From Lachnospiraceae bacterium (GTDB taxonomy: Bacteria; Bacillota; Clostridia; Lachnospirales; Lachnospiraceae): 64,000 nucleotides of DNA. Below the pieces are notes generated by a model. The model was not told where the DNA came from and did not search any database. It worked only from the letters and a program-made list of their open reading frames with translations. The position numbers and the translations under genes are program-made. The DNA lies in assembly GCA_910575775.1 (NCBI GenBank), contig CAJTEY010000003.1:124001-188000 (forward strand), given 5' to 3'. Below are positions 43,405 through 53,300 of the stretch, piece after piece (the stretch's first letter is position 1; the number at the start of each line of letters is the position of its first letter).

Positions 43405-44898
43405 ATGGATTTTATCTGCAATTTTCCCTTTTTTTCTATTTTGATAAGTCTTTTTTCAGGCACCATCTGTTCCGTGTTGCCCGCGAAGGCAGCAAAGGCA
43501 GTAAACCGTCTGGTCATAGCCGCCGTCGGGCTGATGTCCGCTGTGCTTCTCCTGTATCTCCTCTCCACGGGTGAATCCTTCATCTACTGGATGGGGCATT
43601 TCCCCGCGCCCTGGGGCAATGAGATCCGGGCCGGTGTGCTGGAAGCCGGGATGGCGCTCTTTTTCTGCGTGATCATGTACCTGTCTATGGCAGGCGGCGC
43701 GCACAAGCTTCCAGGCGAGGTGGTGGAGAGCAAACACAGCCTGTACTATATCCTTGTGAACCTGCTGCTCAGTTCCCTGCTCGCCCTGGTTTACACCAAC
43801 GATATGTTTACGGCCTACGTTTTTGTGGAAATCAACACCATTTCCGCATGCGGCCTGATTATGATCAGGCAGGTGGGACGTACCATCGAGGCTGCCGTCC
43901 GCTATATGATTATGAGTCTCCTTGGCTCCGGCCTGCTTCTCTTCGGGCTTTGTATCATGTACGATCTGACGGGCCATCTTCTGATGAGTAACATCAAGGA
44001 ATCAGTGGCCCTTATCATGGCAAACGGCGAGTACCAGATTCCACTGATTGTCGCAGTGGCATTGATGTGCATCGGCCTATGCATCAAGAGCGCGCTGTTT
44101 CCCTTCCACTCCTGGCTGCCGGACGCATACGGATACTCCACGGTATCCTCTGCCGCAATTCTCTCCAGTCTGGTATCCAAAGGCTATATCTTTCTGCTGA
44201 TCAAGATTATTTACCGCGTGATCGGCTTCGACATATTTAACAGTACAAGAATCATTGACGTACTCTTTGTTTTCGGTCTCATGGGAATGATTTTCGGTTC
44301 CCTGTCCGCCATAAAGGAAAATGATATCCGCAGGATGATCGCTTTTTCCTCCGTGGCGCAGATCGGCTATATTTACATGGGTTTTGGCATGGGTACGCAG
44401 GCGGGCATGGTAGCCAGCATCTTTCACATTTTATCCCACGCCGCCACAAAATCCCTGCTCTTTATCGCCGCCATCGGTCTTACGGACGTGTCAGGCGGAA
44501 GCCGTAAATTCATAGATCTGACGGGAGCCGCCTACCGCAATAAATGGGCCGGCGTGGCCTTTACGGCCGGATCGCTGTCGATGGTGGGCATCCCTCTCTT
44601 TTCCGGCTTTATCAGCAAGCTTCTCTTTGCGCAGGCTGCCGTGCAGGTGGAAGGCAAGATGCTGGCTTCGCTGATCGTTCTGGGAATCAGTACGGTTTTA
44701 AACGCAGTCTACTTTATGAAAACCGTGATCCGTATTTATACTTCGGAACAGGATGCGCCCTACAGGAGCATTACTTTCCGGGACAGAAAAGGCTATACGG
44801 TAGTACTTGTATGTTCCGTCCTGTTAAATGTCATTCTGGGCGTCAGCTCACAGCCGGTTGTGGATATGATCGGCCAGGGCCTCGCCATGTTTGCGTAA
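43405..44898 (+). CDS. mrpD: Proton-conducting antiporter subunit, MrpD-type (NuoL/M/N family), 1 of 4
   Basis: A 497-aa protein with ~14 helices and the Proton_antipo_M core: VFVEINTISACGLIM with the helix-5 Glu, GLCIKSALFPFHSWLPDAYGYS with the key Lys and His-x5-Asp, and IAFSSVAQIGYIYMGFG. Directly after mrpC, the normal place of MrpD. Carries an ion-translocation channel. Confidence 0.92.
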   Translation: MDFICNFPFFSILISLFSGTICSVLPAKAAKAVNRLVIAAVGLMSAVLLLYLLSTGESFIYWMGHFPAPWGNEIRAGVLEAGMALFFCVIMYLSMAGGAHKLPGEVVESKHSLYYILVNLLLSSLLALVYTNDMFTAYVFVEINTISACGLIMIRQVGRTIEAAVRYMIMSLLGSGLLLFGLCIMYDLTGHLLMSNIKESVALIMANGEYQIPLIVAVALMCIGLCIKSALFPFHSWLPDAYGYSTVSSAAILSSLVSKGYIFLLIKIIYRVIGFDIFNSTRIIDVLFVFGLMGMIFGSLSAIKENDIRRMIAFSSVAQIGYIYMGFGMGTQAGMVASIFHILSHAATKSLLFIAAIGLTDVSGGSRKFIDLTGAAYRNKWAGVAFTAGSLSMVGIPLFSGFISKLLFAQAAVQVEGKMLASLIVLGISTVLNAVYFMKTVIRIYTSEQDAPYRSITFRDRKGYTVVLVCSVLLNVILGVSSQPVVDMIGQGLAMFA

Positions 44899-44939
44899 AA
44901 ATTTGCTTGCTTTTTCATACTATATCAGGAGGTGATGGC

Positions 44940-46427
44940 ATGTATTTGATTTTATCATCCATCTTTTTTCCTATTCTGGCAGGATTGTTTCTGCTGATCC
45001 GTTATCGGACGCCCCTCCCGGGAGAAAAACGTGCCATTGACAGAAAGGCGCTGACGACCCTGACCGGCATTTTCCTTCTCATCACGGCTGCGCTTGTCGC
45101 CGCCGCGCTTCTGCATGCAAAGGAAAGCTTTACTCTTTTTTATCTGACAAAAACCCTGCCCATTTATTTCCGAATTGACAGTGTGGGCAGGCTTTTTTCC
45201 ATGCTTGCAGTGATCGTTCTTCCCTGCGCGGGCTTTTTCTCTTTCGAGTACATGAAGCACGAAGAGCGGGAGAGCCGCTATTATGGTTTTTATCTGTTGG
45301 CATTCGGCGTGCTGAACGCCCTCTGCTCTGCGGGCAATCTGATCACCTTTTACCTGTTTTTTGAGCTATTAACCATGACTTCCATGCCGCTTGTGCTGCA
45401 TAGCTGCTCCAGGGAGGCTGTGATGGCTGGACTGAAATACTTATTTTATTCCCTGTGCGGCGCCTACGCGGCATTGTTCGGCATTTATTTCCTCTATCAG
45501 AACTGCGACTCGCTGGCTTTTACGGCGGACGGCGCCCTGCGCGCCTCCTCCATCGCGGAGCACGGCGGTTTCCTTCTGGTGACGGCTTTCGTCATGCTCC
45601 TGGGTTTCGGAGTGAAAGCCGGCATGTTTCCCATGCATGCATGGCTGCCCACCGCGCACCCCGTAGCTCCGGCTCCCGCTTCCGCAGTTCTTTCCGCCGT
45701 CATCGTAAAGGCGGGTGTTCTCGCCATTATCCGTGTACTCGGCATGTTCGGCAGAGATTTTCTGAGAGGCACATGGGTACAGAGCGTCTGGATCAGCCTG
45801 ACGCTTGTAACAGTATTTATGGGTTCCCTGCTCGCCTACCGGGAGCCTGTGCTGAAAAAAAGACTGGCCTACTCCACGGTAAGCCAGCTCTCCTATATCC
45901 TGTTCGGCCTCGCCGTTATGCAGGAAACAGCTTTCACGGGCGCTCTCTGTCATGTGCTGGCACACGGATTTATCAAGTCTTCCCTCTTCCTGTGCGCCGG
46001 AGCCATTATTTACAAGACGGGAAAAACGCGGGTCGAGGAACTGCGCGGCATCGGCAAAGAAATGCCCCTCACCATGTGGTGCTTCACGATTGCTTCCCTC
46101 GGACTGATCGGCATTCCGCCCACGGGCGGCTTCGTCAGCAAATGGTATCTGGCTCTTGGCTCTTTAAAGAGCGGTATGCCTGTTTTTGACGTACTAGGCC
46201 CGGTCATTCTTCTGGTAAGCGCGCTGCTGACTGCGGGATACCTTCTGCCGCCTGTCATCCACGGCTTTTTTCCGGGAGCGGACTACGATTATGGCAGACT
46301 GCAGAAAAAAGAACCATGCAGGCTGATGACTGTACCGATTTTCATCCTGACAACAGCGTCCGTTTTTATCGGCCTGTTTCCAGACTGTGTCAGCGGCATA
46401 ATTGCTGCGGCATTTACAGGGAGGTGA
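44940..46427 (+). CDS. Proton-conducting antiporter subunit (NuoL/M/N family), 2 of 4
   Basis: A 495-aa membrane protein starting MYLILSSIFFPILAGLFLL with AGGAGG 8 nt upstream. Core motifs: YLFFELLTMTSMPLVLHS, FGVKAGMFPMHAWLPTAHPVAPAPASAVLS, LAYSTVSQLSYILFGLAV. Key Glu, Lys and His positions are retained. Distinct in sequence from copies 1 and 4 and closest in appearance to copy 3. Confidence 0.9.
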   Translation: MYLILSSIFFPILAGLFLLIRYRTPLPGEKRAIDRKALTTLTGIFLLITAALVAAALLHAKESFTLFYLTKTLPIYFRIDSVGRLFSMLAVIVLPCAGFFSFEYMKHEERESRYYGFYLLAFGVLNALCSAGNLITFYLFFELLTMTSMPLVLHSCSREAVMAGLKYLFYSLCGAYAALFGIYFLYQNCDSLAFTADGALRASSIAEHGGFLLVTAFVMLLGFGVKAGMFPMHAWLPTAHPVAPAPASAVLSAVIVKAGVLAIIRVLGMFGRDFLRGTWVQSVWISLTLVTVFMGSLLAYREPVLKKRLAYSTVSQLSYILFGLAVMQETAFTGALCHVLAHGFIKSSLFLCAGAIIYKTGKTRVEELRGIGKEMPLTMWCFTIASLGLIGIPPTGGFVSKWYLALGSLKSGMPVFDVLGPVILLVSALLTAGYLLPPVIHGFFPGADYDYGRLQKKEPCRLMTVPIFILTTASVFIGLFPDCVSGIIAAAFTGR

Positions 46428-46431
46428 TACC

Positions 46432-47895
46432 ATGATTGTTTCAGTAATCTTAATTCCTTTTATCACGGGGATTCTGGTTCCCGTCATCCCGTTTCGGAAA
46501 AGGTGGCAGAAAGAGGTTTTCCTGGAGACGGCAGTGGTATTAAACAGCATCCTTGTATGGTATCTGCTCCTGCATCACTCGGACAGCACCTTCCTTCTGG
46601 CACATTTTACGGGCAATCTGAATATCAGTTTCCGTGTGGACGGCATGAGCATGGTGTTCGCGGGACTTGTCTCCGCACTCTGGCCCTTTGCCACCCTCTA
46701 CGCCTTTGAATACATGACAAAAGAGGAGAACGAAAATGTGTTTTTCCTCTTTTATACGCTGACCTACGGCGTAACACTTGGCATTGCTCTCGCCGCCAAT
46801 CTGCTTACCATGTATTTCTTTTATGAACTGCTGACGCTGGTCACCGTGCCTCTCGTCATGCACACGCTGACCCGCGAGGCGGTTCTGGCAAGCCGCAAGT
46901 ATCTCTACTATTCGCTGGGCGGCGCGGCCTTCGCCTTTCTCGGCCTGATTATGGTCATTGTCTACGGCAGCACCACTGACTTTATTCTGGGCGGTGTGCT
47001 TGATCCCGCCAAAACGGCTGGAAAAAATAACGTGTTGTTACTGATCTATGTGATGGCCTTTCTGGGATTTGGCGTAAAAGCGGCAGTCTGCCCGTTTAAC
47101 TCCTGGCTGCCCCAGGCCGGTGTGGCCCCCACGCCTGTCACCGCGCTGCTCCATGCGGTAGCTGTGGTCAAATCCGGCGCTTTCGCCATCATAAGGCTTA
47201 CTTACTACAGCTTTGGCACGGATTTCCTGCAGGGTACCTGGGCACAGGACGTGGTTATGGCCGTTGTCATGTTTACCATCGTCTACGGCTGCAGCCGGGC
47301 GGTGAAGGAGACGCACCTCAAGAGGCGCCTTGCTTACTCCACCATCAGCAATCTGTCCTACATTCTCTTCGGCGCCGTCATTATGACACCGCTGGGACTT
47401 GTGGGGGCACTGACCCACCTTGTGTTCCACGCCATAATGAAAATCAGCTCCTTCTTCTGCGCGGGAGCGGTCATGCACCAGACAGACCGCCATTATGTGC
47501 ATGAGCTGAATGGACTTGGATATAAAATGCCCCGTGTATTCGGCATTTTCACCATCTCTGCCCTGGCACTCATGGGCGTGCCGGGGCTTGCCGGGTTCAT
47601 CAGTAAGTGGAATCTGGCCGGGGCGGCAGTGGAAAGCGGAAATCCTCTGGCCTGGGGCGGAATCGCCTGCCTGCTGGTGTCGGCCCTTTTGACGGCAGTC
47701 TATATGCTGACAATTGTCGTGCGGGCCTTCTTCCCCGGAAAGGATTTCGACTACAGCACTGTTTCCGATATCCGCGATCCTAACTGGAAAATGCTACTGC
47801 CGCTGTTTGTGTTTACCGTATGTATTGTACTGTTTGGCGTTTATTCCCAGCCGATCGTGGACTTTTTTATGAGCGTTGCGGCGGGCGCGGTGTAA
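46432..47895 (+). CDS. Proton-conducting antiporter subunit (NuoL/M/N family), 3 of 4
   Basis: A 487-aa protein, 4 nt after the previous stop. YFFYELLTLVTVPLVMHT, FGVKAAVCPFNSWLPQAGVAPTPVTALLHAVAVVKSG, LAYSTISNLSYILFGAVI. Note Asn in place of the usual His of PFHSWLP, so its proton path may differ. Ends with VYSQPIVDFFMS. Confidence 0.9.
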   Translation: MIVSVILIPFITGILVPVIPFRKRWQKEVFLETAVVLNSILVWYLLLHHSDSTFLLAHFTGNLNISFRVDGMSMVFAGLVSALWPFATLYAFEYMTKEENENVFFLFYTLTYGVTLGIALAANLLTMYFFYELLTLVTVPLVMHTLTREAVLASRKYLYYSLGGAAFAFLGLIMVIVYGSTTDFILGGVLDPAKTAGKNNVLLLIYVMAFLGFGVKAAVCPFNSWLPQAGVAPTPVTALLHAVAVVKSGAFAIIRLTYYSFGTDFLQGTWAQDVVMAVVMFTIVYGCSRAVKETHLKRRLAYSTISNLSYILFGAVIMTPLGLVGALTHLVFHAIMKISSFFCAGAVMHQTDRHYVHELNGLGYKMPRVFGIFTISALALMGVPGLAGFISKWNLAGAAVESGNPLAWGGIACLLVSALLTAVYMLTIVVRAFFPGKDFDYSTVSDIRDPNWKMLLPLFVFTVCIVLFGVYSQPIVDFFMSVAAGAV

Positions 47896-47962
47896 ACCGC
47901 ACGAAACACAATCACAGCTCTCCGCTGCAGAAATTTGCCGTATGTCATTTATGGAGGTTACC

Positions 47963-50095
47963 ATGTACAACAAAACAGCTATTATCATAGAATGCGCCGT
48001 TTTTCTTCCCATGCTCGCGGCTCCTGTCAGTTACGCCATAGGGCGGAAAAGTAAAGACGGACGAAGTCTCTTTGCCGGTCTCATTACAGGCCTTACCTTT
48101 CTTCTCTGCGGCATGCTGTCGGTACAGATGCTGACAGGCACGCCCGTCAGCCCCGAATCTGTTTTCGAAATTCCCTATGTCTGCGGCATGGGACTGCATT
48201 TCACTCTGGACGGCTTCCGTGCGCTGTACGCGGCTGTGGCCGCCTTTATGTGGTTTATGAGCACCCTCTTTTCCAAAGAATATTTTGCACACTACAGAAA
48301 CCGAAACCGCTACTATCTGTTTCTGCTGCTGACGCTGGGCGCAACCGAGGGTGTCTTTTTCTCCGCCGACTTTTTTACGACCTTTCTCTTTTTTGAGATG
48401 ATGTCGTTTACCTCCTATGTCTGGGTGGTGCACGACGAGAAGCCAGAATCCCTTCGGGCAGGCGCAACTTACCTGGCCGTGGCCGTAATCGGCGGTCTGG
48501 TCATGCTGATGGGTATTTTCCTCCTCTACGATGCGGCAGGCACGCTCTTCTTTGCGGATCTGGCAGATTTGTCACTCTGTACCGGGAAAACAGCCGCACA
48601 GATCTGGGCCGCCGGCCTTTGCCTTCTGTTTGGTTTTGGGGCGAAAGCAGGCGCGTTTCCGCTTCACATATGGCTTCCGAAGGCCCATCCGGTGGCCCCG
48701 GCTCCCGCTTCCGCCCTGCTCTCGGGCATTCTGACCAAAGCGGGCATGTACGGTATATTGATTCTGACGACCTGCCTCTTTTTCAAAAGTGCGGCCTGGG
48801 GCGGTCTGATTCTGATTTTAGGTGTTTTTACCATGATAATCGGCGCGGTGCTCGCCCTGTTCTCCATTGATCTGAAACGGACACTGGCCTGCTCTTCCGT
48901 GTCACAGATCGGCTTCATTCTGGTCGGTGTTGGTATGTCCGGCCTGCTTGGCTCAGAGACCGCACTGGCTCTCCGGGGCAGCCTTCTGCATATGGTAAAC
49001 CACTCTCTGATTAAGCTCGTACTGTTTATGGCTACGGGCGTAGTCTTTATGAATGTGCATAATCTGGATCTAAATGCCATCCGCGGTTTTGGACGAAAAA
49101 AGCCGCTCCTTAACGTTATCTTTCTGACCGGTGCGCTGGGTATCAGCGGTGTACCGCTCTTTAACGGCTATGTCAGCAAAACGCTGATCCACGAAAGCAT
49201 TGTGGAATATGTGTTCCTGATCAACGCGAATGTGATCCCCGCCTTTTTTGCCGCCTCGCTTATGAGTGCTGTTGAGAAGATTTTCCTTATAAGCGGCGGT
49301 CTGACGGCGGCCTACATGGCCAAACTTTACGTCTGCCTTTTCATTGAAAAGAACGCCGACGAGGCTGTACAGGAAAAATACGATGCGATGCAAGGCAGCT
49401 ACATGAACCCCGTAAGCGTCCTTGCCCTCTCTGGAAGCGCTGTCCTGCTGCCCCTTATGGGATTGCTTCCCGGTATTGTCATGGACGGTATTGCCGACAT
49501 GGGGCAGACATTTCTGCGGGCAGAAGCAATGGAAAAGATTTCCTACTTTTCCTCCGGCAACCTGCGCGGTGCACTGACTTCTCTGGTGTTTGGCGCACTG
49601 ATTTACGTCTTTATTGTACGTCCTCTGCTCATGCAGAGAGAAAAAGACTCTGCGGGGAAATCCTATGTCAGCCTTTGGCCGCGCCGGCTGGATCTGGAAA
49701 ATCTGATTTATCGTCCTCTGCTGTTAAGGATTCTGCCTTTTACTTTCGGTATGCTCTGCCGTTTTCTTGACAGCCTGGTCGATACCATTGTTGTGGTGCT
49801 CAGAAAAACCGTTTACCGCGATGAGAAGCTGCCCCACGAGCGTCCTGAAGGCAATGTTTTTACCCACCTGGCCGCCTGCACAGCCTCCTTCTTTGAGGGA
49901 CTTGGCAATCTGTTTCTTCGCCGGAAAACCCCGAAAAGGCAGGACTACGAGCATAAGTTCGCGCTGCTGCACGAGGAGTGGAGCGAAAATGCCATGATGA
50001 TTACCAGAAGCATGTCCTTCGGCCTCCTGCTCTTCTGCGTCGGACTGATTCTCACCGTGGCGTATCTGTTTATCAAGGATGTGTTTGGGCTTTGA
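47963..50095 (+). CDS. Long proton-conducting antiporter subunit (NuoL/MrpA-like), 4 of 4
   Basis: A 710-aa protein. The antiporter core (~1-480) has FLFFEMMSFTSYVWVVHDE, FGAKAGAFPLHIWLPKAHPVAPAPASALLSG and LACSSVSQIGFILVGVG. The C-terminal ~200 residues contain helices and amphipathic stretches (LEN LIYRPLLLRILPF, TRSMSFGLLLFCVGLILTV) like the lateral extension of NuoL or MbxH-type subunits. GGAGG precedes the ATG. Last gene of the operon. No MbhD/MrpB-like domain is fused, unlike MrpA of Bacillus. Confidence 0.88.
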   Translation: MYNKTAIIIECAVFLPMLAAPVSYAIGRKSKDGRSLFAGLITGLTFLLCGMLSVQMLTGTPVSPESVFEIPYVCGMGLHFTLDGFRALYAAVAAFMWFMSTLFSKEYFAHYRNRNRYYLFLLLTLGATEGVFFSADFFTTFLFFEMMSFTSYVWVVHDEKPESLRAGATYLAVAVIGGLVMLMGIFLLYDAAGTLFFADLADLSLCTGKTAAQIWAAGLCLLFGFGAKAGAFPLHIWLPKAHPVAPAPASALLSGILTKAGMYGILILTTCLFFKSAAWGGLILILGVFTMIIGAVLALFSIDLKRTLACSSVSQIGFILVGVGMSGLLGSETALALRGSLLHMVNHSLIKLVLFMATGVVFMNVHNLDLNAIRGFGRKKPLLNVIFLTGALGISGVPLFNGYVSKTLIHESIVEYVFLINANVIPAFFAASLMSAVEKIFLISGGLTAAYMAKLYVCLFIEKNADEAVQEKYDAMQGSYMNPVSVLALSGSAVLLPLMGLLPGIVMDGIADMGQTFLRAEAMEKISYFSSGNLRGALTSLVFGALIYVFIVRPLLMQREKDSAGKSYVSLWPRRLDLENLIYRPLLLRILPFTFGMLCRFLDSLVDTIVVVLRKTVYRDEKLPHERPEGNVFTHLAACTASFFEGLGNLFLRRKTPKRQDYEHKFALLHEEWSENAMMITRSMSFGLLLFCVGLILTVAYLFIKDVFGL

Positions 50096-50303
50096 TTATG
50101 TCCACTTTCTGATCAATCTCCTACACCATATGTTGATTTTTGCCGCGGTTTTTTGGACTATACCCTGTTTGATGACAGGCCGAGTATCATATTCACGGGT
50201 GGGCCATTATTAGGATCTGCGGGCTCTCGCCAAGCGTGACGCCCGCATTCAACAGTTGCAGGCTGAAATAGAGGCGCTGAAAAAACAGATTCCTTACTTT
50301 ACA
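50096..50303 (+). other. Intergenic region with a short coiled-coil coding remnant
   Basis: Just before the terminator a short plus-strand frame reads RALAKRDARIQQLQAEIEAL and ends soon after. It has no credible start and looks like a piece of a coiled-coil gene, perhaps an old insertion. I see no promoter here. Confidence 0.35.
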
Positions 50304-50306
50304 AAA

Positions 50307-50336
50307 ATGAGCATACCTTTCGTATGCTCATTTTCC
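50307..50336 (-). terminator. Bidirectional terminator between the Mrp operon and the GLUG-protein operon
   Basis: Perfect 10-bp stem ATGAGCATAC/GTATGCTCAT with a 5-nt loop. On the minus strand TTTTTG follows, on the plus strand TTTTCC. Serves the convergent ends of both operons, better for the minus-strand one. Confidence 0.8.
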
Positions 50337-50379
50337 AAAGTATCTGTGCTGCTCCCTCTTTATTCGGATCCTGCAAAGT

Positions 50380-53300
50380 CTATTCCTTCGTCTTCTCCTC
50401 TGTCTCCGTGCCGCTCTTACTTTCCCCGTCCTTTTCTGCCTTTTGGGCCAGCCGCTTTTTCCGTTTTTTATGAACAAGCAGAACAGTCAGTGCAATCACT
50501 GCCGCAGCGCCGGCTGCAATAAAAAAGATATAATCCATAATCTCTTTCCCGGTCACGCAGACCCCAATCTCCACGCTGCTGCCGTCCACAAAAAAGAGAT
50601 GGTAAATACCCATAAGTTCTGTCTCCACTTCCATCCATGCCGTACCGTCATATACATAAATCTCAACGCCTTCCGTCTGTCCCTGTGGAGCCTGATAGCG
50701 GATCTGATGGGTTGACGCGCCGTCATCAGGAATCGTGATCCGCCAGCACTCGGTCAAATCCCCATCTCCCGGCAGAGCTGCATCGGCCGCATTCACATCC
50801 AGCTTTTCCACAGTCAGCTCATCCTCCTGAAGAAACCGGCCGTCCACCAGAAGAGACGACTGCCCGTTATCCCGCATCCAGCTTCCTGCCAGTGTCGTCA
50901 GATACCGCACATAGTCCACCGATACATCTTCATCCAGTCTGACATTCGCAAGCTCCTTATTGTCCCAGTCCGCGTAGAATCCTTCCTTCACCGGGATATT
51001 CGGATAGCTGTCCAATGCCACGCTGCCGCCGTATGAACACTCAACCGCTCCCACTTCCTCCTCATCCGCATAAAAAGTGATCTTCATCCTGCGGAAATCT
51101 GCGGGGATTCCCTCCCTCTGCAAAAGCGTCTGGTAGCTTATCGGCTCTGCCTTACCGCTGTAGCTGATGCGGTCAATCCCCGCAATCTCATCCGAGACAA
51201 AATAATTGTCCAGAATCTCCGCATTGTCAGAAACCTTGCCCGCTATGGCACCCGAAAAGGCATCCGCCTCTTTCACTTTGACCATAGCCAGACAGCCGTC
51301 TATTCCATTTCCCCATCCGGCAATGCCTGCCACATACTCCTTACCCGCCACCGTACATTTGGCATAGCTTTGTCTGATATGGGATAACGACTGGCCCGCA
51401 ATACCTCCTGCATAATCGCCCGCCGTACTCTCAATCCTGCCGTAATTCTCACAGCCAAGCACCATTCCCATCTCCTGCAGTCCGCATATGCCTCCTGCAT
51501 AGCTCTTCTGTGCAGTTACCTTCGCCCGGTTCACATTTTTTCTCAGTACACACTTGGTAAGGAACGTCGAATTTGCCCTGGCTTCATCAATCCCTGTGAT
51601 ATCGCTCTCCAGATCGAAATCATACTCGACTGCCATAGTCCCGGCAATACCCGATACATTCAGATCCGCCTCCACAGTTCCGCCGTTGGTACAGTTGGCA
51701 ATGGTGGCATCTATGCTCACCTCCGCGTCCTCCTGTGACTCATCCTCATATCTGCCGGAATAGTCCATATCCAGCACCCCGTCCAGCGCATCTGTATACA
51801 GGAGCATAATCTCACTGAACTGATCGTTGATATCCGCCAGATCATCTCCCAGAATATCCCCGGAGGATGACATCTCCTCATTCAGATATCCCATATTCTC
51901 AGAGATATTTTTCAGATTGGAATTAAGGCTTCCCGTAGTGGAACGGTAGTCTTCCCCCAGTCTCGGGAAGCTGAGATCCGGCTTCTCATTTAGGGTCGTC
52001 AGAATATCTTTCGTCTCATCCCCCATTTCTTCCATATTTTCTGCGGCATCCTTTGCGGAGGAAGCGGCGGATTTCAATTGTTTCTTCGCGTCATCCGTCA
52101 TCTCGTCTGCATGTCTGGATGCGATATCTGTCATGATTTCCAGATATTTGCGCATGTCCTCCGCGTAACTGCTGCCGTCGTGCGCCTCACGGTACTTCTT
52201 ATCCGCATAATCCCCGGCGGCATCTGCAATTTGCGAGGCATTTGCGGCCATATTTTCCGATACCTTTTTCTCTACCTGCCGATCTGCCTCCGCCTGCGCA
52301 CTGTCATCGGAAAGCGGAAATTCCCTGCTCTCTCCGCTGCCACTGTCATAATGCACCCAGCCGGTAATTCCCATATAATGTTCCGGTACATCCTGAAAAT
52401 CAATGGAGGCATAGCTCCAGCCACTGTCCACACCCGATTCCGTCACTGGCTTCAGATCGTATTCGTTCGTGGTGTCCTCGCTGGCCGCCTTGCCAATATA
52501 ATAATTCTCATACGCCTCCGTAGCTTTCGCCACATCCTCGGCATGCTGTTTCTCGGCCTCTTCAATCGCTTTTTTCGCCTGATCATACTGTTCCCGCTCT
52601 TCGGGCGTCATATATTGATAAAGATCCGCAGACTTTACCATGTCCTCCAATTTTCCCACCGCGTCTTTTACATCCCCCGCCGCGTCCGAAGCGTGGTCGA
52701 TCACCCCGCCCTCCTTCGCCGTTTCGTCCAGCACATAGTCAAACCGGCTCACCGCCTCATTGACGGAGTCCATCATGCTGTCCGTCCACTCCGCTGTCCT
52801 GTCTGCCAGAGAATAAGTATCGTCAAGCGCCCTGTCCGCAAAATCCCGGATCACAGACAGTCTGTTAGAGAGCACATCTGAGCGGTCTCCTGCATCGTCC
52901 AGCATCTTGCCGACCTGGTCATGCATGGTATCGATATGATCCGACAACTGCCGTACAATATCCTCCGACAGATCCACTGCTATGTACGGTTCCGCCTGCC
53001 CGGCGATACCGCCCACGTCCTTACGTCCATATATCTTTCCCTTGTTCACACAGGAATACACATACCCCGACTGTCTGCCGGCTATGCCGCCCACGTTATA
53101 GCCGACATGCTCATAGCCGACTGTACCCTCGTTTACACAGTTTTGTATGATTCCAGTGGAAAGGCCTGCGATGCCACCCGTATCCACCATATTTTCTGTG
53201 GTGGACAGCTTTTCGCTTTTCTCGTCTGCTCCCCCTTCCTGGGAACCGAACAAGCCCGCCGTATACTGCCCCAGATCAATATCTTCCAGAGATTTCGCCT

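Noticed and set aside
43405-50095. Respiratory complex I or membrane-bound hydrogenase membrane arm
   Set aside because: No NuoH-, NuoB/C/D- or NiFe-type subunit is present; E, F, G, B and C subunits identify an Mrp-type antiporter.
50240-50330. Coiled-coil coding stretch RALAKRDARIQQLQAEIEAL as a gene
   Set aside because: No start, about 30 codons, interrupted; at best a remnant.
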